A DNA stretch of 37,660 bases from CAYPQL01 sp964412905 (GCA_964412905.1 CAYPQL010000005.1:1-37660); one strand, 5' to 3'. Shown: positions 15,537-22,636, numbered from the stretch's first letter. The notes: generated by a model not told the origin, from the letters alone. Translations and numbers: made by a program.

Positions 15537-17114
15537 ATGCCAAAATATGAACCGGTAATCGGGATGGAGGTGCATATGGAACTGAAGACGAGGTCAAAGA
15601 TGTTTTGCTCGTGCGCGAATAATCCCGATGAAGCGCAGCCGAATAAAAATGTTTGTCCGATTTGCATGGGGCATCCGGGGACGCTTCCGGTTGCGAACAA
15701 AAAAGCGATAGAATATACGATTAAAACCGCGCTGGCTTTGAATTGCCAGATCGCGGAGCATTCCAAATTTGACCGTAAAAACTATTTTTATCCCGACCTT
15801 CCTAAAGGCTATCAGATTAGTCAATATGATATGCCGTTGAGTAAAAATGGCTATCTTGAAATTTATATGCCGGAAGATAAAGAACTAAAAAAATCCCAAA
15901 TCCCAAATCCCAAATCCCAAACAAACCCCAAATTACAAATTACAAATTACAAATTACAAGCTACTAAAAAAATAAACATAACCAGAATTCATTTGGAAGA
16001 AGACACAGGAAAGCTTATTCATCCTGCTGGCGCGGATTATTCTTTAGTTGATTTGAATCGCGCGGGAACGCCGCTTATGGAATTGGTGACGGAGCCGGAA
16101 ATAAAATCTTCGGAAGAGGCGAAGGAATTTTGCAAACAGCTTCAGTTGATTGTAAAATGCCTTGGAGTTTCGGACGCGGATATGGAAAAAGGGCATATGA
16201 GATGCGAGGCGAACATCAGCATAAAGCCCGTCGGTCAAAAAGAACTTGGGACAAAAGTAGAAGTTAAAAATCTGAATTCTTTCAGAGCGGTTGAGCGATC
16301 AATTGAATATGAAATCAAAAGACAGGCTGAAGTTTTGGACGATGGCGGAGAAATTATTCAGGAGACGCGCGGCTGGAACGCGGATAAGCAAGAGACATAT
16401 TCGCAGAGAAAAAAAGAGTCGGCGCATGACTATCGCTATTTTCCCGAGCCCGACTTGCCGCCGCTGGATTTAACTAAAAAGGCGGGAATGTTTGACATAG
16501 AAAAAATAAAAGAGAGTATTCCCGAATTGCCTTTACTCAAAAAATATCGTTTTATAAATCAATATAAATTATCAGAGGAGAACGCGCGGATATTTTCCGA
16601 AGACAAAGAGTTGGCGAATTATTTTGAACAAATCGTGTCGGAATTGCGAGCTTGGGTTTTGGCGAAAGGAATTGATGGAAATCGCTTAGATAAGCTCACA
16701 AAGCTTGCGGCAAATTATATTTTGACCGAGCTTCAGAGATTGCTTTATGTTGAAAATAACGCGGTATCATGCTGTAAAATTACCGCTGAAAATTTCGCTG
16801 AGTTTATAACGCTTATTGACGAAGGAAAAATTTCCAGTTCCGGCGCGCAAACAATGCTGGCTGAAATGTATAAAACAGGAGGAGATCCGTCAAATATCCT
16901 TGATGAAAAAGGGCTGGCGCAGGTGAGCGATGAAAGCGAGATTGAAAAAATTATTGGCGAGGTTATAAAAAACAACCCCAAGTCAGTCGGGGATTATCAA
17001 AATGGCAAAGATGCGGCGCTAAAATATTTAATCGGGCAAACGATGAAAGAAAGCAAAGGAAAGGCGAACCCGAAAATGGCGGAGGATATATTGAAAAAAA
17101 AGCTGAAATTATAA
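15537..17114 (+). CDS. gatB: Aspartyl/glutamyl-tRNA amidotransferase subunit B, with a repeat-encoded insertion
   Basis: 525 residues, roughly 50 more than usual. GatB activates the misacylated Asp or Glu on tRNA so that GatA-derived ammonia can amidate it. The cradle domain shows GMEVHMEL (8-15), CPICMGHPGTLPVANKKAIE and the conserved HLEEDTGKL; DLNRAGTPLMELVTEPE and AEVEVKNLNSF-like blocks follow. The C-terminal helical/YqeY tail domain spans about 370-525. Residues about 119-141 (SQIPNPKSQTNPKLQITNYK) are encoded by heptamer repeats (15891-15957) placed between cradle strands, in a position where the family usually has a short loop. The frame is kept. gatA and gatC are not in the window. 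No Shine-Dalgarno is present. Confidence 0.95.
   Translation: MPKYEPVIGMEVHMELKTRSKMFCSCANNPDEAQPNKNVCPICMGHPGTLPVANKKAIEYTIKTALALNCQIAEHSKFDRKNYFYPDLPKGYQISQYDMPLSKNGYLEIYMPEDKELKKSQIPNPKSQTNPKLQITNYKLQATKKINITRIHLEEDTGKLIHPAGADYSLVDLNRAGTPLMELVTEPEIKSSEEAKEFCKQLQLIVKCLGVSDADMEKGHMRCEANISIKPVGQKELGTKVEVKNLNSFRAVERSIEYEIKRQAEVLDDGGEIIQETRGWNADKQETYSQRKKESAHDYRYFPEPDLPPLDLTKKAGMFDIEKIKESIPELPLLKKYRFINQYKLSEENARIFSEDKELANYFEQIVSELRAWVLAKGIDGNRLDKLTKLAANYILTELQRLLYVENNAVSCCKITAENFAEFITLIDEGKISSSGAQTMLAEMYKTGGDPSNILDEKGLAQVSDESEIEKIIGEVIKNNPKSVGDYQNGKDAALKYLIGQTMKESKGKANPKMAEDILKKKLKL
15891..15957 (+). repeat. Heptanucleotide tandem arrays inside gatB
   Basis: Four copies of AAATCCC (15891-15918), an 11-nt linker, then four copies of AAATTAC (15930-15957). 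A closely related 7-nt array forms the leader of rpsS (28174-28215). Confidence 0.93.
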
Positions 17115-17198
17115 TTTTAGGTCAAATAAACAAACAATAATAAAGTTTGGAAATTGTAAATTAGAAATTAAAAATTAGAAATTAAAAATTTCTATCCT

Positions 17199-18107
17199 AT
17201 GTCCACTTATAAAACGCAAGGGATAATTATAAGGCGAAGCAATTTTAGCGAAGCGAGTTTGATGCTGAATATTTATACGAAGGATTTTGGGAAGATTGAA
17301 GCTGTCGCGAGAAGCGCGCGGAAGGCGAAGGGAAAGCTCAAGGGGCATCTTGAGCTTTTTTTGCTGGCGGATTTGATTTTGGCAAACGGCAGAAGCATTG
17401 ATACGATCACGAGCAGCGCGGCGGCGGAGAGTTTTTTGAATTTGAGGAATAATTTGGAAATTTCGTTCGGGGCGTATTATATCATAGAACTTGCGGACAG
17501 GATGACGATTGAAGGACATAAGGATGAGAGAGTTTTTCATTTATTAAAAAAAACGCTGTTGTTTTTGGATGGATTGGCGAGTGAAAATAATTCTTTACTT
17601 ATCAAAACCCCCCAACCACCCTTATCAGGGGGGCAACTAGATAACGCTATTATAAATAGATATTATCTCTCCATTCTCATTTTCCAAATCCACATCCTAA
17701 CCCTCTCGGGGTTTTCGCCGGAGCTTGATAAATGCGTTGTCTGCTCCAAGCCGATAATGCCGGGAGAAAATTATTTCAGTTTTTCCCGCGGCGGAGTTGC
17801 GGGACGGGAGTGCGGTTTGCGAAAAGAAACTAAGCATTCTATAGGACGCTTAGCTTCCTTAGTTCCGATCAGCGACAATACCATCAAACTTCTTCGTTTG
17901 TTTCAGTTTAAAGGCAATAATAAATTAGGAAATAAAAATAGCCTTCCCGATAAGGGGGGTTGGGGGGTTGAAAAATGTTTTGAAATTATCCGCAAATTGA
18001 AAGCCGATGAAAAATTAGTCTTGGACGCGGTTTTTCTGATGAATAAATTTATTGAGTTTAATATTGAAAAAAAGGTGAAGGGGGTTGATTTTATAAAAGT
18101 TTTGTAG
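17199..18107 (+). CDS. recO: DNA repair protein RecO with three repeat-derived in-frame insertions
   Basis: 302 residues, longer than the usual 230-260. RecO loads RecA with RecR and anneals SSB-coated strands. The N-terminal OB fold is clear (MSTYKTQGIIIRRSNFSEAS, then VARSARKAKGKLKGHLELF). The C-terminal helical part includes the zinc-ribbon start CVVCSKP (CxxC) and a later RECG. Three stretches are foreign to the family. Residues 135-145 (TPQPPLSGGQ) come from a C/G-run repeat, residues 210-220 (ETKHSIGRLAS) from the palindrome also found in argS, and residues 248-257 (SLPDKGGWGV) from an inverted copy of the first repeat. All keep the frame, so the protein is probably functional. It is followed closely by a small membrane gene. 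Confidence 0.92.
   Translation: MSTYKTQGIIIRRSNFSEASLMLNIYTKDFGKIEAVARSARKAKGKLKGHLELFLLADLILANGRSIDTITSSAAAESFLNLRNNLEISFGAYYIIELADRMTIEGHKDERVFHLLKKTLLFLDGLASENNSLLIKTPQPPLSGGQLDNAIINRYYLSILIFQIHILTLSGFSPELDKCVVCSKPIMPGENYFSFSRGGVAGRECGLRKETKHSIGRLASLVPISDNTIKLLRLFQFKGNNKLGNKNSLPDKGGWGVEKCFEIIRKLKADEKLVLDAVFLMNKFIEFNIEKKVKGVDFIKVL
17608..17633. repeat. C/G-run repeat (family H), first copy, in recO
   Basis: A run of six C, a spacer with CCCTTATC, then a run of six G. The reverse complement recurs at 17942-17969 with a few differences. Translated in frame as TPQPPLSGG. Confidence 0.82.
17826..17858. repeat. In-frame palindromic element (family G) inside recO
   Basis: 33 nt aligned without gaps to bases 10602-10634 of argS, about six differences, read in the same frame: ETKHSIGRLAS against EAKLPVGSLAS. 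Confidence 0.85.
17942..17969. repeat. C/G-run repeat (family H), second inverted copy, in recO
   Basis: CCCGATAAGGGGGGTTGGGG is the near reverse complement of the repeat at 17608-17633. The two copies bracket about 310 bp of recO. Confidence 0.82.
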
Positions 18108-18131
18108 TATCTTTTAAAAAGGAGGTATTAA

Positions 18132-18320
18132 ATGGAATTTGTTAAAAAAAATAAAGGGCTCTTAGCTGTAATTGCTATATTCGTTGCAGTTGTAATATTG
18201 GCAGCTATAACGCCAGAATCATGGACGATAACAAAACCTATCGTAGGATGGATTTTGCTAGCCTTTGCATTTATAGTTGTTGCTGGAGTGATATTGCTAT
18301 ATTTTATGACACGGCAATAA
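18132..18320 (+). CDS. Small membrane protein with two transmembrane segments
   Basis: 62 residues. A short charged start (MEFVKKNKG) is followed by a first membrane segment (LLAVIAIFVAVVILAAI, about 10-26), a turn with PESWTITKP, and a second segment (VGWILLAFAFIVVAGVILLYF). It has a strong Shine-Dalgarno, AGGAGGT at 18120-18126, five bases before the ATG, unlike most neighbours. It starts 24 nt after recO, so it may be read from the recO transcript, and ends at a strong terminator. Function unknown. Confidence 0.72.
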   Translation: MEFVKKNKGLLAVIAIFVAVVILAAITPESWTITKPIVGWILLAFAFIVVAGVILLYFMTRQ

Positions 18321-18330
18321 ACATCGCATA

Positions 18331-18368
18331 AACACAGTCAACCAAAAAACAGACTGTGTTCTTTTTTT
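18331..18368 (+). terminator. Strong Rho-independent terminator
   Basis: AACACAGTC (18331-18339) pairs with GACTGTGTT (18352-18360), followed by C and seven T. It ends the recO/small membrane protein unit. Confidence 0.88.
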
Positions 18369-18457
18369 GGACAAAACGGCGGATTTTCGGTATGATATGA
18401 TTGTATTGCAAAATATTTCATACAAACTGTTCTAGAACTTAAAAAAACAAAATTTTT

Positions 18458-18540
18458 GTCATTTCGAGCATCAGCGAGAAATCTATAAACTTTAGATATT
18501 TCTATAATTTTTAGATTTCTCGCGAGGCGCTCGAAATGAC
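18458..18540. repeat. Family A palindromic repeat, copy 1 (in the 307-nt gap after 18320)
   Basis: Outer arms GTCATTTCGAGC / GCTCGAAATGAC and inner arms GAGAAATCTA / TAGATTTCTC form a nested hairpin. The rest of the gap holds a terminator, a family E hairpin (18557-18582) and the octamer leader of the next gene. Confidence 0.88.
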
Positions 18541-18556
18541 AATTTTAGAAAGCCTG

Positions 18557-18582
18557 ACCCTCGGCTAAAGCCGGGTAGAAAT
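18557..18582. repeat. Family E hairpin, copy 1
   Basis: 26 nt containing CCTCGGCTAAAGCCGGG. Its exact reverse complement lies at 25002-25027. Confidence 0.85.
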
Positions 18583-18590
18583 TATTATCC

Positions 18591-18622
18591 AACAATCCAA
18601 CAATCTAACAATACAGCAATAA
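18591..18622 (+). repeat. Octamer array before the glycosyltransferase start
   Basis: Four 8-nt units, AACAATCC, AACAATCT, AACAATAC, AGCAATAA, end five bases before the ATG at 18628. Confidence 0.85.
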
Positions 18623-18627
18623 AATAT

Positions 18628-20187
18628 ATGTTTGACTTTCCAAATTCCAAACCTAGCAATAGCAAAGACTATTGTATCCAAAGAAGCATTGAAATTTTGC
18701 CCGGGATTATAACATGGTCTTTTTTGATCGGAAGTTTTTATTTTGCTTTGAAGGCGCCTATAGCGGTGGCGATTTTTATTATAATTTTTGATCTGTATTG
18801 GATGGTGAAAATTTTTTATATTACCATTTTTATAATATTCGGATATAGAAGAATTAAAATTTGGGAAAAGATAGACTGGCTGGAAAAGTGCGAGAAATTT
18901 TCCCGTGGAGGCTTAACCTCTAAATTGGAGGCTAAGCCTCCACGGGAAAACTGGCGCGATTTGTATCACTTAGTAATCATTCCGACATACAAAGAAGGGC
19001 TGGAAATTTTGGAGCCGGCTCTTAACTCAATTTTAAATTCCGATTATCCGAAAGACAGGATGATTCTCGTTGCCGCTTTTGAAGAAAGAGCGGGGAGTGA
19101 GGCGTTGGAAAAAGCAAGAATTTTGGAAGAAAAATATAAAGACAAATTTTTTGCATATCTTACGACTTTTCATCCTGATGGAATTGCTGGCGAGGCAAAA
19201 GTCAAAGGCGCGAATGCCAGCTGGGCGGCGGAGGAAGCGAGGATATTTTTGGACGAAAAAAATATCAAATACGAGAATGCCGTAGTTTCCACTTTTGACT
19301 GCGACACTTGCGTCCATCCGAAATATTTCTCGGCTCTGGCGTATCAATTCATGAAAAATCCCAAAAGGCATCAATGCAGTTATCAGCCGCTTCCTCTTTA
19401 TAACAATAATATTTGGCAGACAAACAGCATTGTAAGGGTTATAATGGTGAGCTCGTCGTTTTGGCAGATTATGCAATGTGTTCGCTACAACAAGCTGGTG
19501 ACATTTTCCAGCCATTCAATGAGCTTCAAAACGCTCGTTGATGTTGATTATTGGCCGAGAGATATGATTTCCGATGATTCAATTATTTTCTGGAAATGTT
19601 ATCTTCTTTATCATGGCGATTATTTTGTTGAGCCGATTTTTTTGACTGTTTCTCTGGACGCGGTTCTTTCTAACAGCTATCTAAAAACCGTGATCAGCCA
19701 ATACAAACAGCAACGGCGATGGGCGTGGGGAATTGAAAATGTTCCTATAATTTATCGGGCGTTTTTGAAAGACAAAAAAATACCGCTATCTAAAAAATTG
19801 AGCAAAGGATGGGAAGAGCTTACCGGCAGAATTTCGTGGGGACTGACTCCGATAATCATTGCTCTCTTCGGCTGGCTCCCGATCTGGCTCGGAGGAGATG
19901 CATTTAATCAAACAGTTTTAGCTTCAAATCTTCCCAAAGTTCTGGGCTACCTGATGACCTTCGCGATGTTCGGGCTTATTGTGTCTATGTTCCTTTCCTT
20001 ATTTCTTCTTCCTCCTCCGCCCAAGAAAATCAGCCTATTAAAAAAATCCATTATGATAATTCAATGGATCCTCGCCCCTCTCGTCGCCATCCCCCTCGGC
20101 GCCCTTCCTATGATCGACGCCCAAACCAGAATGCTTTTCGGAAAATATATGGAATTTATGGTGACGGAGAAGATTAGGAAGAAATAG
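18628..20187 (+). CDS. Membrane glycosyltransferase, family GT2
   Basis: 519 residues. Two hydrophobic segments occupy about 25-75. The cytoplasmic GT-A domain begins at LYHLVIIPTYKE (about 112-123) and carries FDCDTC (about 222-227, the DxD metal site) and QQRRWAWG (about 361-368, the QxxRW motif of processive enzymes). The C-terminal part has four hydrophobic stretches. The layout is that of cellulose-synthase-like or polysaccharide GT2 proteins that use a nucleotide sugar and may export the chain. Residues 91-108 (FSRGGLTSKLEAKPPREN) are encoded by a 53-bp inverted repeat inserted in frame between the second membrane segment and the catalytic domain. The acceptor and sugar cannot be read from the sequence. 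Confidence 0.9.
   Translation: MFDFPNSKPSNSKDYCIQRSIEILPGIITWSFLIGSFYFALKAPIAVAIFIIIFDLYWMVKIFYITIFIIFGYRRIKIWEKIDWLEKCEKFSRGGLTSKLEAKPPRENWRDLYHLVIIPTYKEGLEILEPALNSILNSDYPKDRMILVAAFEERAGSEALEKARILEEKYKDKFFAYLTTFHPDGIAGEAKVKGANASWAAEEARIFLDEKNIKYENAVVSTFDCDTCVHPKYFSALAYQFMKNPKRHQCSYQPLPLYNNNIWQTNSIVRVIMVSSSFWQIMQCVRYNKLVTFSSHSMSFKTLVDVDYWPRDMISDDSIIFWKCYLLYHGDYFVEPIFLTVSLDAVLSNSYLKTVISQYKQQRRWAWGIENVPIIYRAFLKDKKIPLSKKLSKGWEELTGRISWGLTPIIIALFGWLPIWLGGDAFNQTVLASNLPKVLGYLMTFAMFGLIVSMFLSLFLLPPPPKKISLLKKSIMIIQWILAPLVAIPLGALPMIDAQTRMLFGKYMEFMVTEKIRKK
18898..18950. repeat. In-frame palindromic element inside the glycosyltransferase gene
   Basis: Perfect 18-bp arms (18898-18915 and 18933-18950) with a 17-nt loop. 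The inner half-units GGAGGCTTAACCTC and GGAGGCTAAGCCTCC resemble those of the argS element but in the reverse order. They are read as GGLTS and EAKPP, the same frames as GSLAS and EAKLP in ArgS. Confidence 0.87.
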
Positions 20188-20228
20188 AATTTAGAATTTG
20201 TAATGATGAATACGGGGGTTTTTGAGAT

Positions 20229-20256
20229 AAAAAAAATAGGAAATGTTTTCCTATTG
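20229..20256 (-). terminator. Terminator of the minus-strand gene ending at 20257
   Basis: On the minus strand, AATAGGA and TCCTATT form a stem followed by eight T. The flanking sequence is nearly the same as that of the terminator at 20644-20669. Confidence 0.75.
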
Positions 20257-20484
20257 TTATGTTTCTATTGCTTTAAATCGCGGGATCCATCCTCCATCAT
20301 GAGTGGAAACCCAGTCATGCTGAGGCAATTTATCTTGAAATACAAGTTCTGATACCTCAAATTTCAAAGCATGGATCGCCTCTAATAAATCTATTTTTTC
20401 TGTTTCACATGGATATTCATGCTCCATATCCTCCCACACAAGCGCGGCGAAATCCTCCATGGATAAGGGATACTTGCAGCTCAT
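20257..20484 (-). CDS. Small acidic protein of unknown function; may start upstream at an AUU codon
   Basis: 75 residues from the ATG at 20484: acidic, Trp-rich (VWEDMEHEYP, HDWVSTHDGGWIPRF), with a helical middle (EKIDLLEAIHALKFEVSELV). The frame continues open upstream for 25 codons to an ATT at 20559-20557, which lies 7 nt after a perfect AGGAGG (plus-strand 20567-20572). The added residues (IPEIKFDPKLEEFIENKK) look like real coding sequence. The ATG at 20484 has no ribosome binding site, so the true product may be 100 residues starting at AUU. It has its own terminator. Family not recognised; not membrane-bound. Confidence 0.65.
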   Translation of the reverse strand: MSCKYPLSMEDFAALVWEDMEHEYPCETEKIDLLEAIHALKFEVSELVFQDKLPQHDWVSTHDGGWIPRFKAIET

Positions 20485-20643
20485 TATTTTTTGTTCTATC
20501 TCAGCCTTTTTATTTTCAATGAATTCTTCTAGCTTTGGGTCAAATTTTATTTCTGGAATTTTTATTCCTCCTTTGCTATAATCTTATCAAATTAATCAAC
20601 AATGTCAAATTTATTTATTCCGCGAAGATTTAGCTTGTCGAGA

Positions 20644-20669
20644 TAAAAAAAATAGGAGTTTATCCTATG
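20644..20669 (-). terminator. Terminator of the minus-strand gene ending at 20685
   Basis: On the minus strand, ATAGGATAAACTCCTAT forms a stem followed by eight T. Confidence 0.75.
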
Positions 20670-20684
20670 TTATTTATTCTTGTT

Positions 20685-21032
20685 TTAATATCCCTTTTTC
20701 TTTATTTCTGGATATCTTTTTTCAAGTTCTTCTTTAGCTTTTTCGCTTAAGGATGGAATTTCTCTAATTATGTAAAGAAGATTTCCTTTGCTCGGATCTT
20801 TCTTTAATAATCTTTTCCAAACTTTTTTCCTTAGAAAAGGAAAATGCTTCATTACTGTAATTAGCGATGTTTCCTCGACATTCTTTATTCTCAGAAGCAT
20901 TCTTCCAAGCTTTGTTTGGGATTTATCATCAGACCTGATAGCATCGCAAAGTTGCTCTTCATTCATTTCAAGCGAATTATTTTTTGATTTTTGCTTTTCT
21001 ATTCTTTCCCTTATTTTTTTTATAAGTTTCAT
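20685..21032 (-). CDS. Small basic helical protein of unknown function
   Basis: 115 residues, strongly basic and predicted helical (MKLIKKIRERIEKQKSK, then KAKEELEKRYPEIKKKGY). It has no membrane segment or cysteine motif. AGGAGG lies 8 nt upstream of the ATG on the minus strand, so the start is well supported. It is an isolated transcription unit with its own terminator, next to another orphan of the same style. It could bind nucleic acid or other proteins, but this is only a guess from its charge. Confidence 0.68.
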   Translation of the reverse strand: MKLIKKIRERIEKQKSKNNSLEMNEEQLCDAIRSDDKSQTKLGRMLLRIKNVEETSLITVMKHFPFLRKKVWKRLLKKDPSKGNLLYIIREIPSLSEKAKEELEKRYPEIKKKGY

Positions 21033-21070
21033 CTACTATTCCTCCTATAAAAATCCGGCAAATTATTTTT

Positions 21071-21098
21071 TTGAATAAAATGCCATGGTTATTAATAT
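21071..21098 (+). promoter_or_regulatory. Promoter of the broken wecA-like gene
   Basis: TTGAAT (21071-21076), 16-nt spacer, TAATAT (21093-21098). The transcript would begin about 15 nt before the ATG at 21119, which supports that start over the in-frame TTG at 21071. Confidence 0.52.
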
Positions 21099-21118
21099 GC
21101 TACCTAAAACAACTGAAT

Positions 21119-21607
21119 ATGTCAAATTTTTTTCTTTATTTCAATCCATTTCTTCTGGCTTTTATTTTGAGCTTTGTTTTGACGATGGGGATTATTTTGT
21201 TTTGGAATAAATATATTAGTAGAATAAAGCCTGATGTTTCCCGTTTTGGCGGGGCGGCTATTATCATTTCGTTTCTGGCGGCGATATTTTTGAGCGGAAA
21301 TCTGGCGCTTGATAATTTGAAATGGGGGATAATCGTTTCAAGTTTGATAATTTTATTTTTTGGAATATACGACGATCTAAAAAACCTGTCGTGGAAAAAA
21401 CAGCTTTTGGGGCAATTGCTAATCGTAATAATAATGATCTATGCTGGACTTCAAGTTGACTACATCGCCAATCCATTCGGCGGCGCGGAATTCAGATTAG
21501 ACAGTTTCCAGTTTCTCTGCCTAAGGCAGACCAGCCTCGGGCTGGCACTTTCCAGTTTTCAATTCTCGGCTCATTGTTTATTTTATTCTGGATCGTTGGC
21601 TTTATGA
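21119..21607 (+). pseudogene. wecA-type phosphoglycosyl transferase, 5' part of a gene broken by a 44-bp insertion
   Basis: This frame gives the N-terminal half of a polyprenyl-phosphate sugar-1-phosphate transferase of the MraY/WecA/TagO family. It shows membrane segments, RFGGAAIII and GIYDDLKNLSWKKQLLGQ (the DD motif that binds magnesium). After FRLDSFQF, at base 21515, it runs into an inserted element and reads foreign residues to a stop at 21607. The family's sequence resumes in another frame at 21559. Deleting 44 bases (21515-21558) joins the two halves exactly as ...LDSFQF-SILGSLF.... The full enzyme would begin lipid-linked glycan synthesis by moving GlcNAc-1-P or a similar group to undecaprenyl phosphate. 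Confidence 0.85.
21515..21558. repeat. Family C element plus 10-bp target duplication, disrupting the wecA-like gene
   Basis: The direct repeat TTTCCAGTTT occurs at 21505-21514 and 21549-21558. The 34 bp between (21515-21548) form two small hairpins, CTGCCTAAGGCAG and CCAGCCTCGGGCTGG. The inserted total of 44 bp shifts the frame by two. The reverse complement aligns with the inserts at 31336-31366, 31874-31904 and 15410-15440. Confidence 0.9.
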
Positions 21608-22155
21608 ACGCAATGAATTGGCTGGACGGATTGGACGGGCTGGCTGGCGGAGTGGGATTTATCGGAGCGATAACTTTATTTTTTCTAAGCATATCCAATC
21701 TGGTCAATCAGTCGCCGCTCGGAATAATATCTATTATTCTGGCCGGAGCGATTTTAGGGTTTTTGATTTTTAATTTCTATCCTGCTAAAATTTTTATGGG
21801 AACTTCGGGCTCTATGTTCCTCGGATTTATTCTGGCTGTTCTGGCGATTTTTTCCGGCGGGAAAATCGCTACCGCTCTTTTGGTGATGGGCTTTCCGATT
21901 TTGGACGCGGTTTGGGTTATAGCTCAAAGAATAAAATCTGGAAAATCTCCATTCAAAGGCGACGCGCGGCATCTGCATTACAAGCTTTTGGAAAAAGGCT
22001 GGCCGCAGAAAAAAGTTGTTTTATTCATCTATTCCATCTGTATTATTTTCGGCGTCTCGGCCATTCTTTTTCAAAATATAAATAAATTATTTGCGCTGGC
22101 GATCTTGTTCATTTCTTTTCATCTCGTCTTGTTAAAAGTCTTAAACAAAAATTAA
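21574..22155 (+). pseudogene. wecA-type phosphoglycosyl transferase, 3' part
   Basis: This frame carries the C-terminal half: FMNAMNWLDGLDGLAGG (the NxxxNxxDGxDGL motif of the family), three to four membrane segments, AKIFMGTSGSMFLGF, and GDARHLHYKLLEKGW (the HLHH-type loop of WecA/TagO). A TTG at 21574 could in principle start translation, but the segment before it belongs to the same ancestral protein, so independent function is unlikely. Either the gene is dead, or ribosomal frameshifting or strain variation restores it. It is followed by octamer repeats and the promoter of the next gene. Confidence 0.83.
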
Positions 22156-22156
22156 T

Positions 22157-22188
22157 AAATTGCTGTATTGTTAAAATGTTTATATGAA
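22157..22188 (+). repeat. Octamer array after the wecA-like gene
   Basis: AAATTGCT, GTATTGTT, AAAATGTT, TATATGAA follow the stop codon directly. This is the 3' form of the 8-nt arrays. Confidence 0.72.
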
Positions 22189-22199
22189 TCTCTCGCGTA

Positions 22200-22227
22200 T
22201 TGACAGAAAAAATATTTGTGCTAATGT
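22200..22227 (+). promoter_or_regulatory. Promoter with extended -10 for the 22265 gene
   Basis: TTGACA (22200-22205), 16-nt spacer, TGC-TAATGT (22219-22227). Confidence 0.67.
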
Positions 22228-22264
22228 GTATTAGTGATTTGAAATTAATAATTGATTGCAAAAT

Positions 22265-22591
22265 ATGACTGAAAGCAGCTTTGACAAGATTAAAAAACTT
22301 ATGAAGATTGTCGGGGGCAAGGCTATCATAGTTGAAAACGGGGAGCCGACTTTTGTGATTATAAATATTGACGAGTACACTGATTTCAGCAAGATTGAAA
22401 ACTCCGCCAGCCATCCGGAAAATAACACCGAACATCCGGAAGAAAAAGAAGAAGAAATCAACAGAGATGTCGAAATTTGGAAGACAAGGCAGATTCAAAA
22501 AAGACTAAAGCAATTTAAGGCCGAGGATAATTTTATGGGACTGGATGATGAAAGAATAACGAACGATGAAATTACCGTGGAAAAACTGTAA
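22265..22591 (+). CDS. Small protein with a Phd/YefM-like N-terminus
   Basis: 108 residues from the ATG at 22265; an upstream in-frame TTG at 22256 is less likely. The first half (IKKLMKIVGGKAIIVENGEP, then TFVIINIDEYTDF) resembles the fold and end motif of Phd/YefM antitoxins, which bind operator DNA as dimers. The C-terminal half is highly charged (EEKEEEINRDVEIWKTRQ) and without clear structure. No toxin gene follows; the next gene is tuf, so a toxin-antitoxin role is not supported by context. It may be a stand-alone DNA-binding regulator. Resemblance is weak to moderate. Confidence 0.62.
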   Translation: MTESSFDKIKKLMKIVGGKAIIVENGEPTFVIINIDEYTDFSKIENSASHPENNTEHPEEKEEEINRDVEIWKTRQIQKRLKQFKAEDNFMGLDDERITNDEITVEKL

Positions 22592-22606
22592 AAATTATTT
22601 TGATAT

Positions 22607-22636
22607 TTGACAAAAGCATCGGCAGTGTATTATAAT
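22607..22636 (+). promoter_or_regulatory. tuf promoter, distal
   Basis: Perfect TTGACA (22607-22612) and TATAAT (22631-22636) with an 18-nt spacer, 238 nt before the tuf start. Confidence 0.72.

Noticed and set aside
22265..22591. A toxin-antitoxin pair
   Set aside because: Only a weak Phd-like N-terminus is seen, and no toxin-sized gene is next to it; tuf follows under its own promoters.
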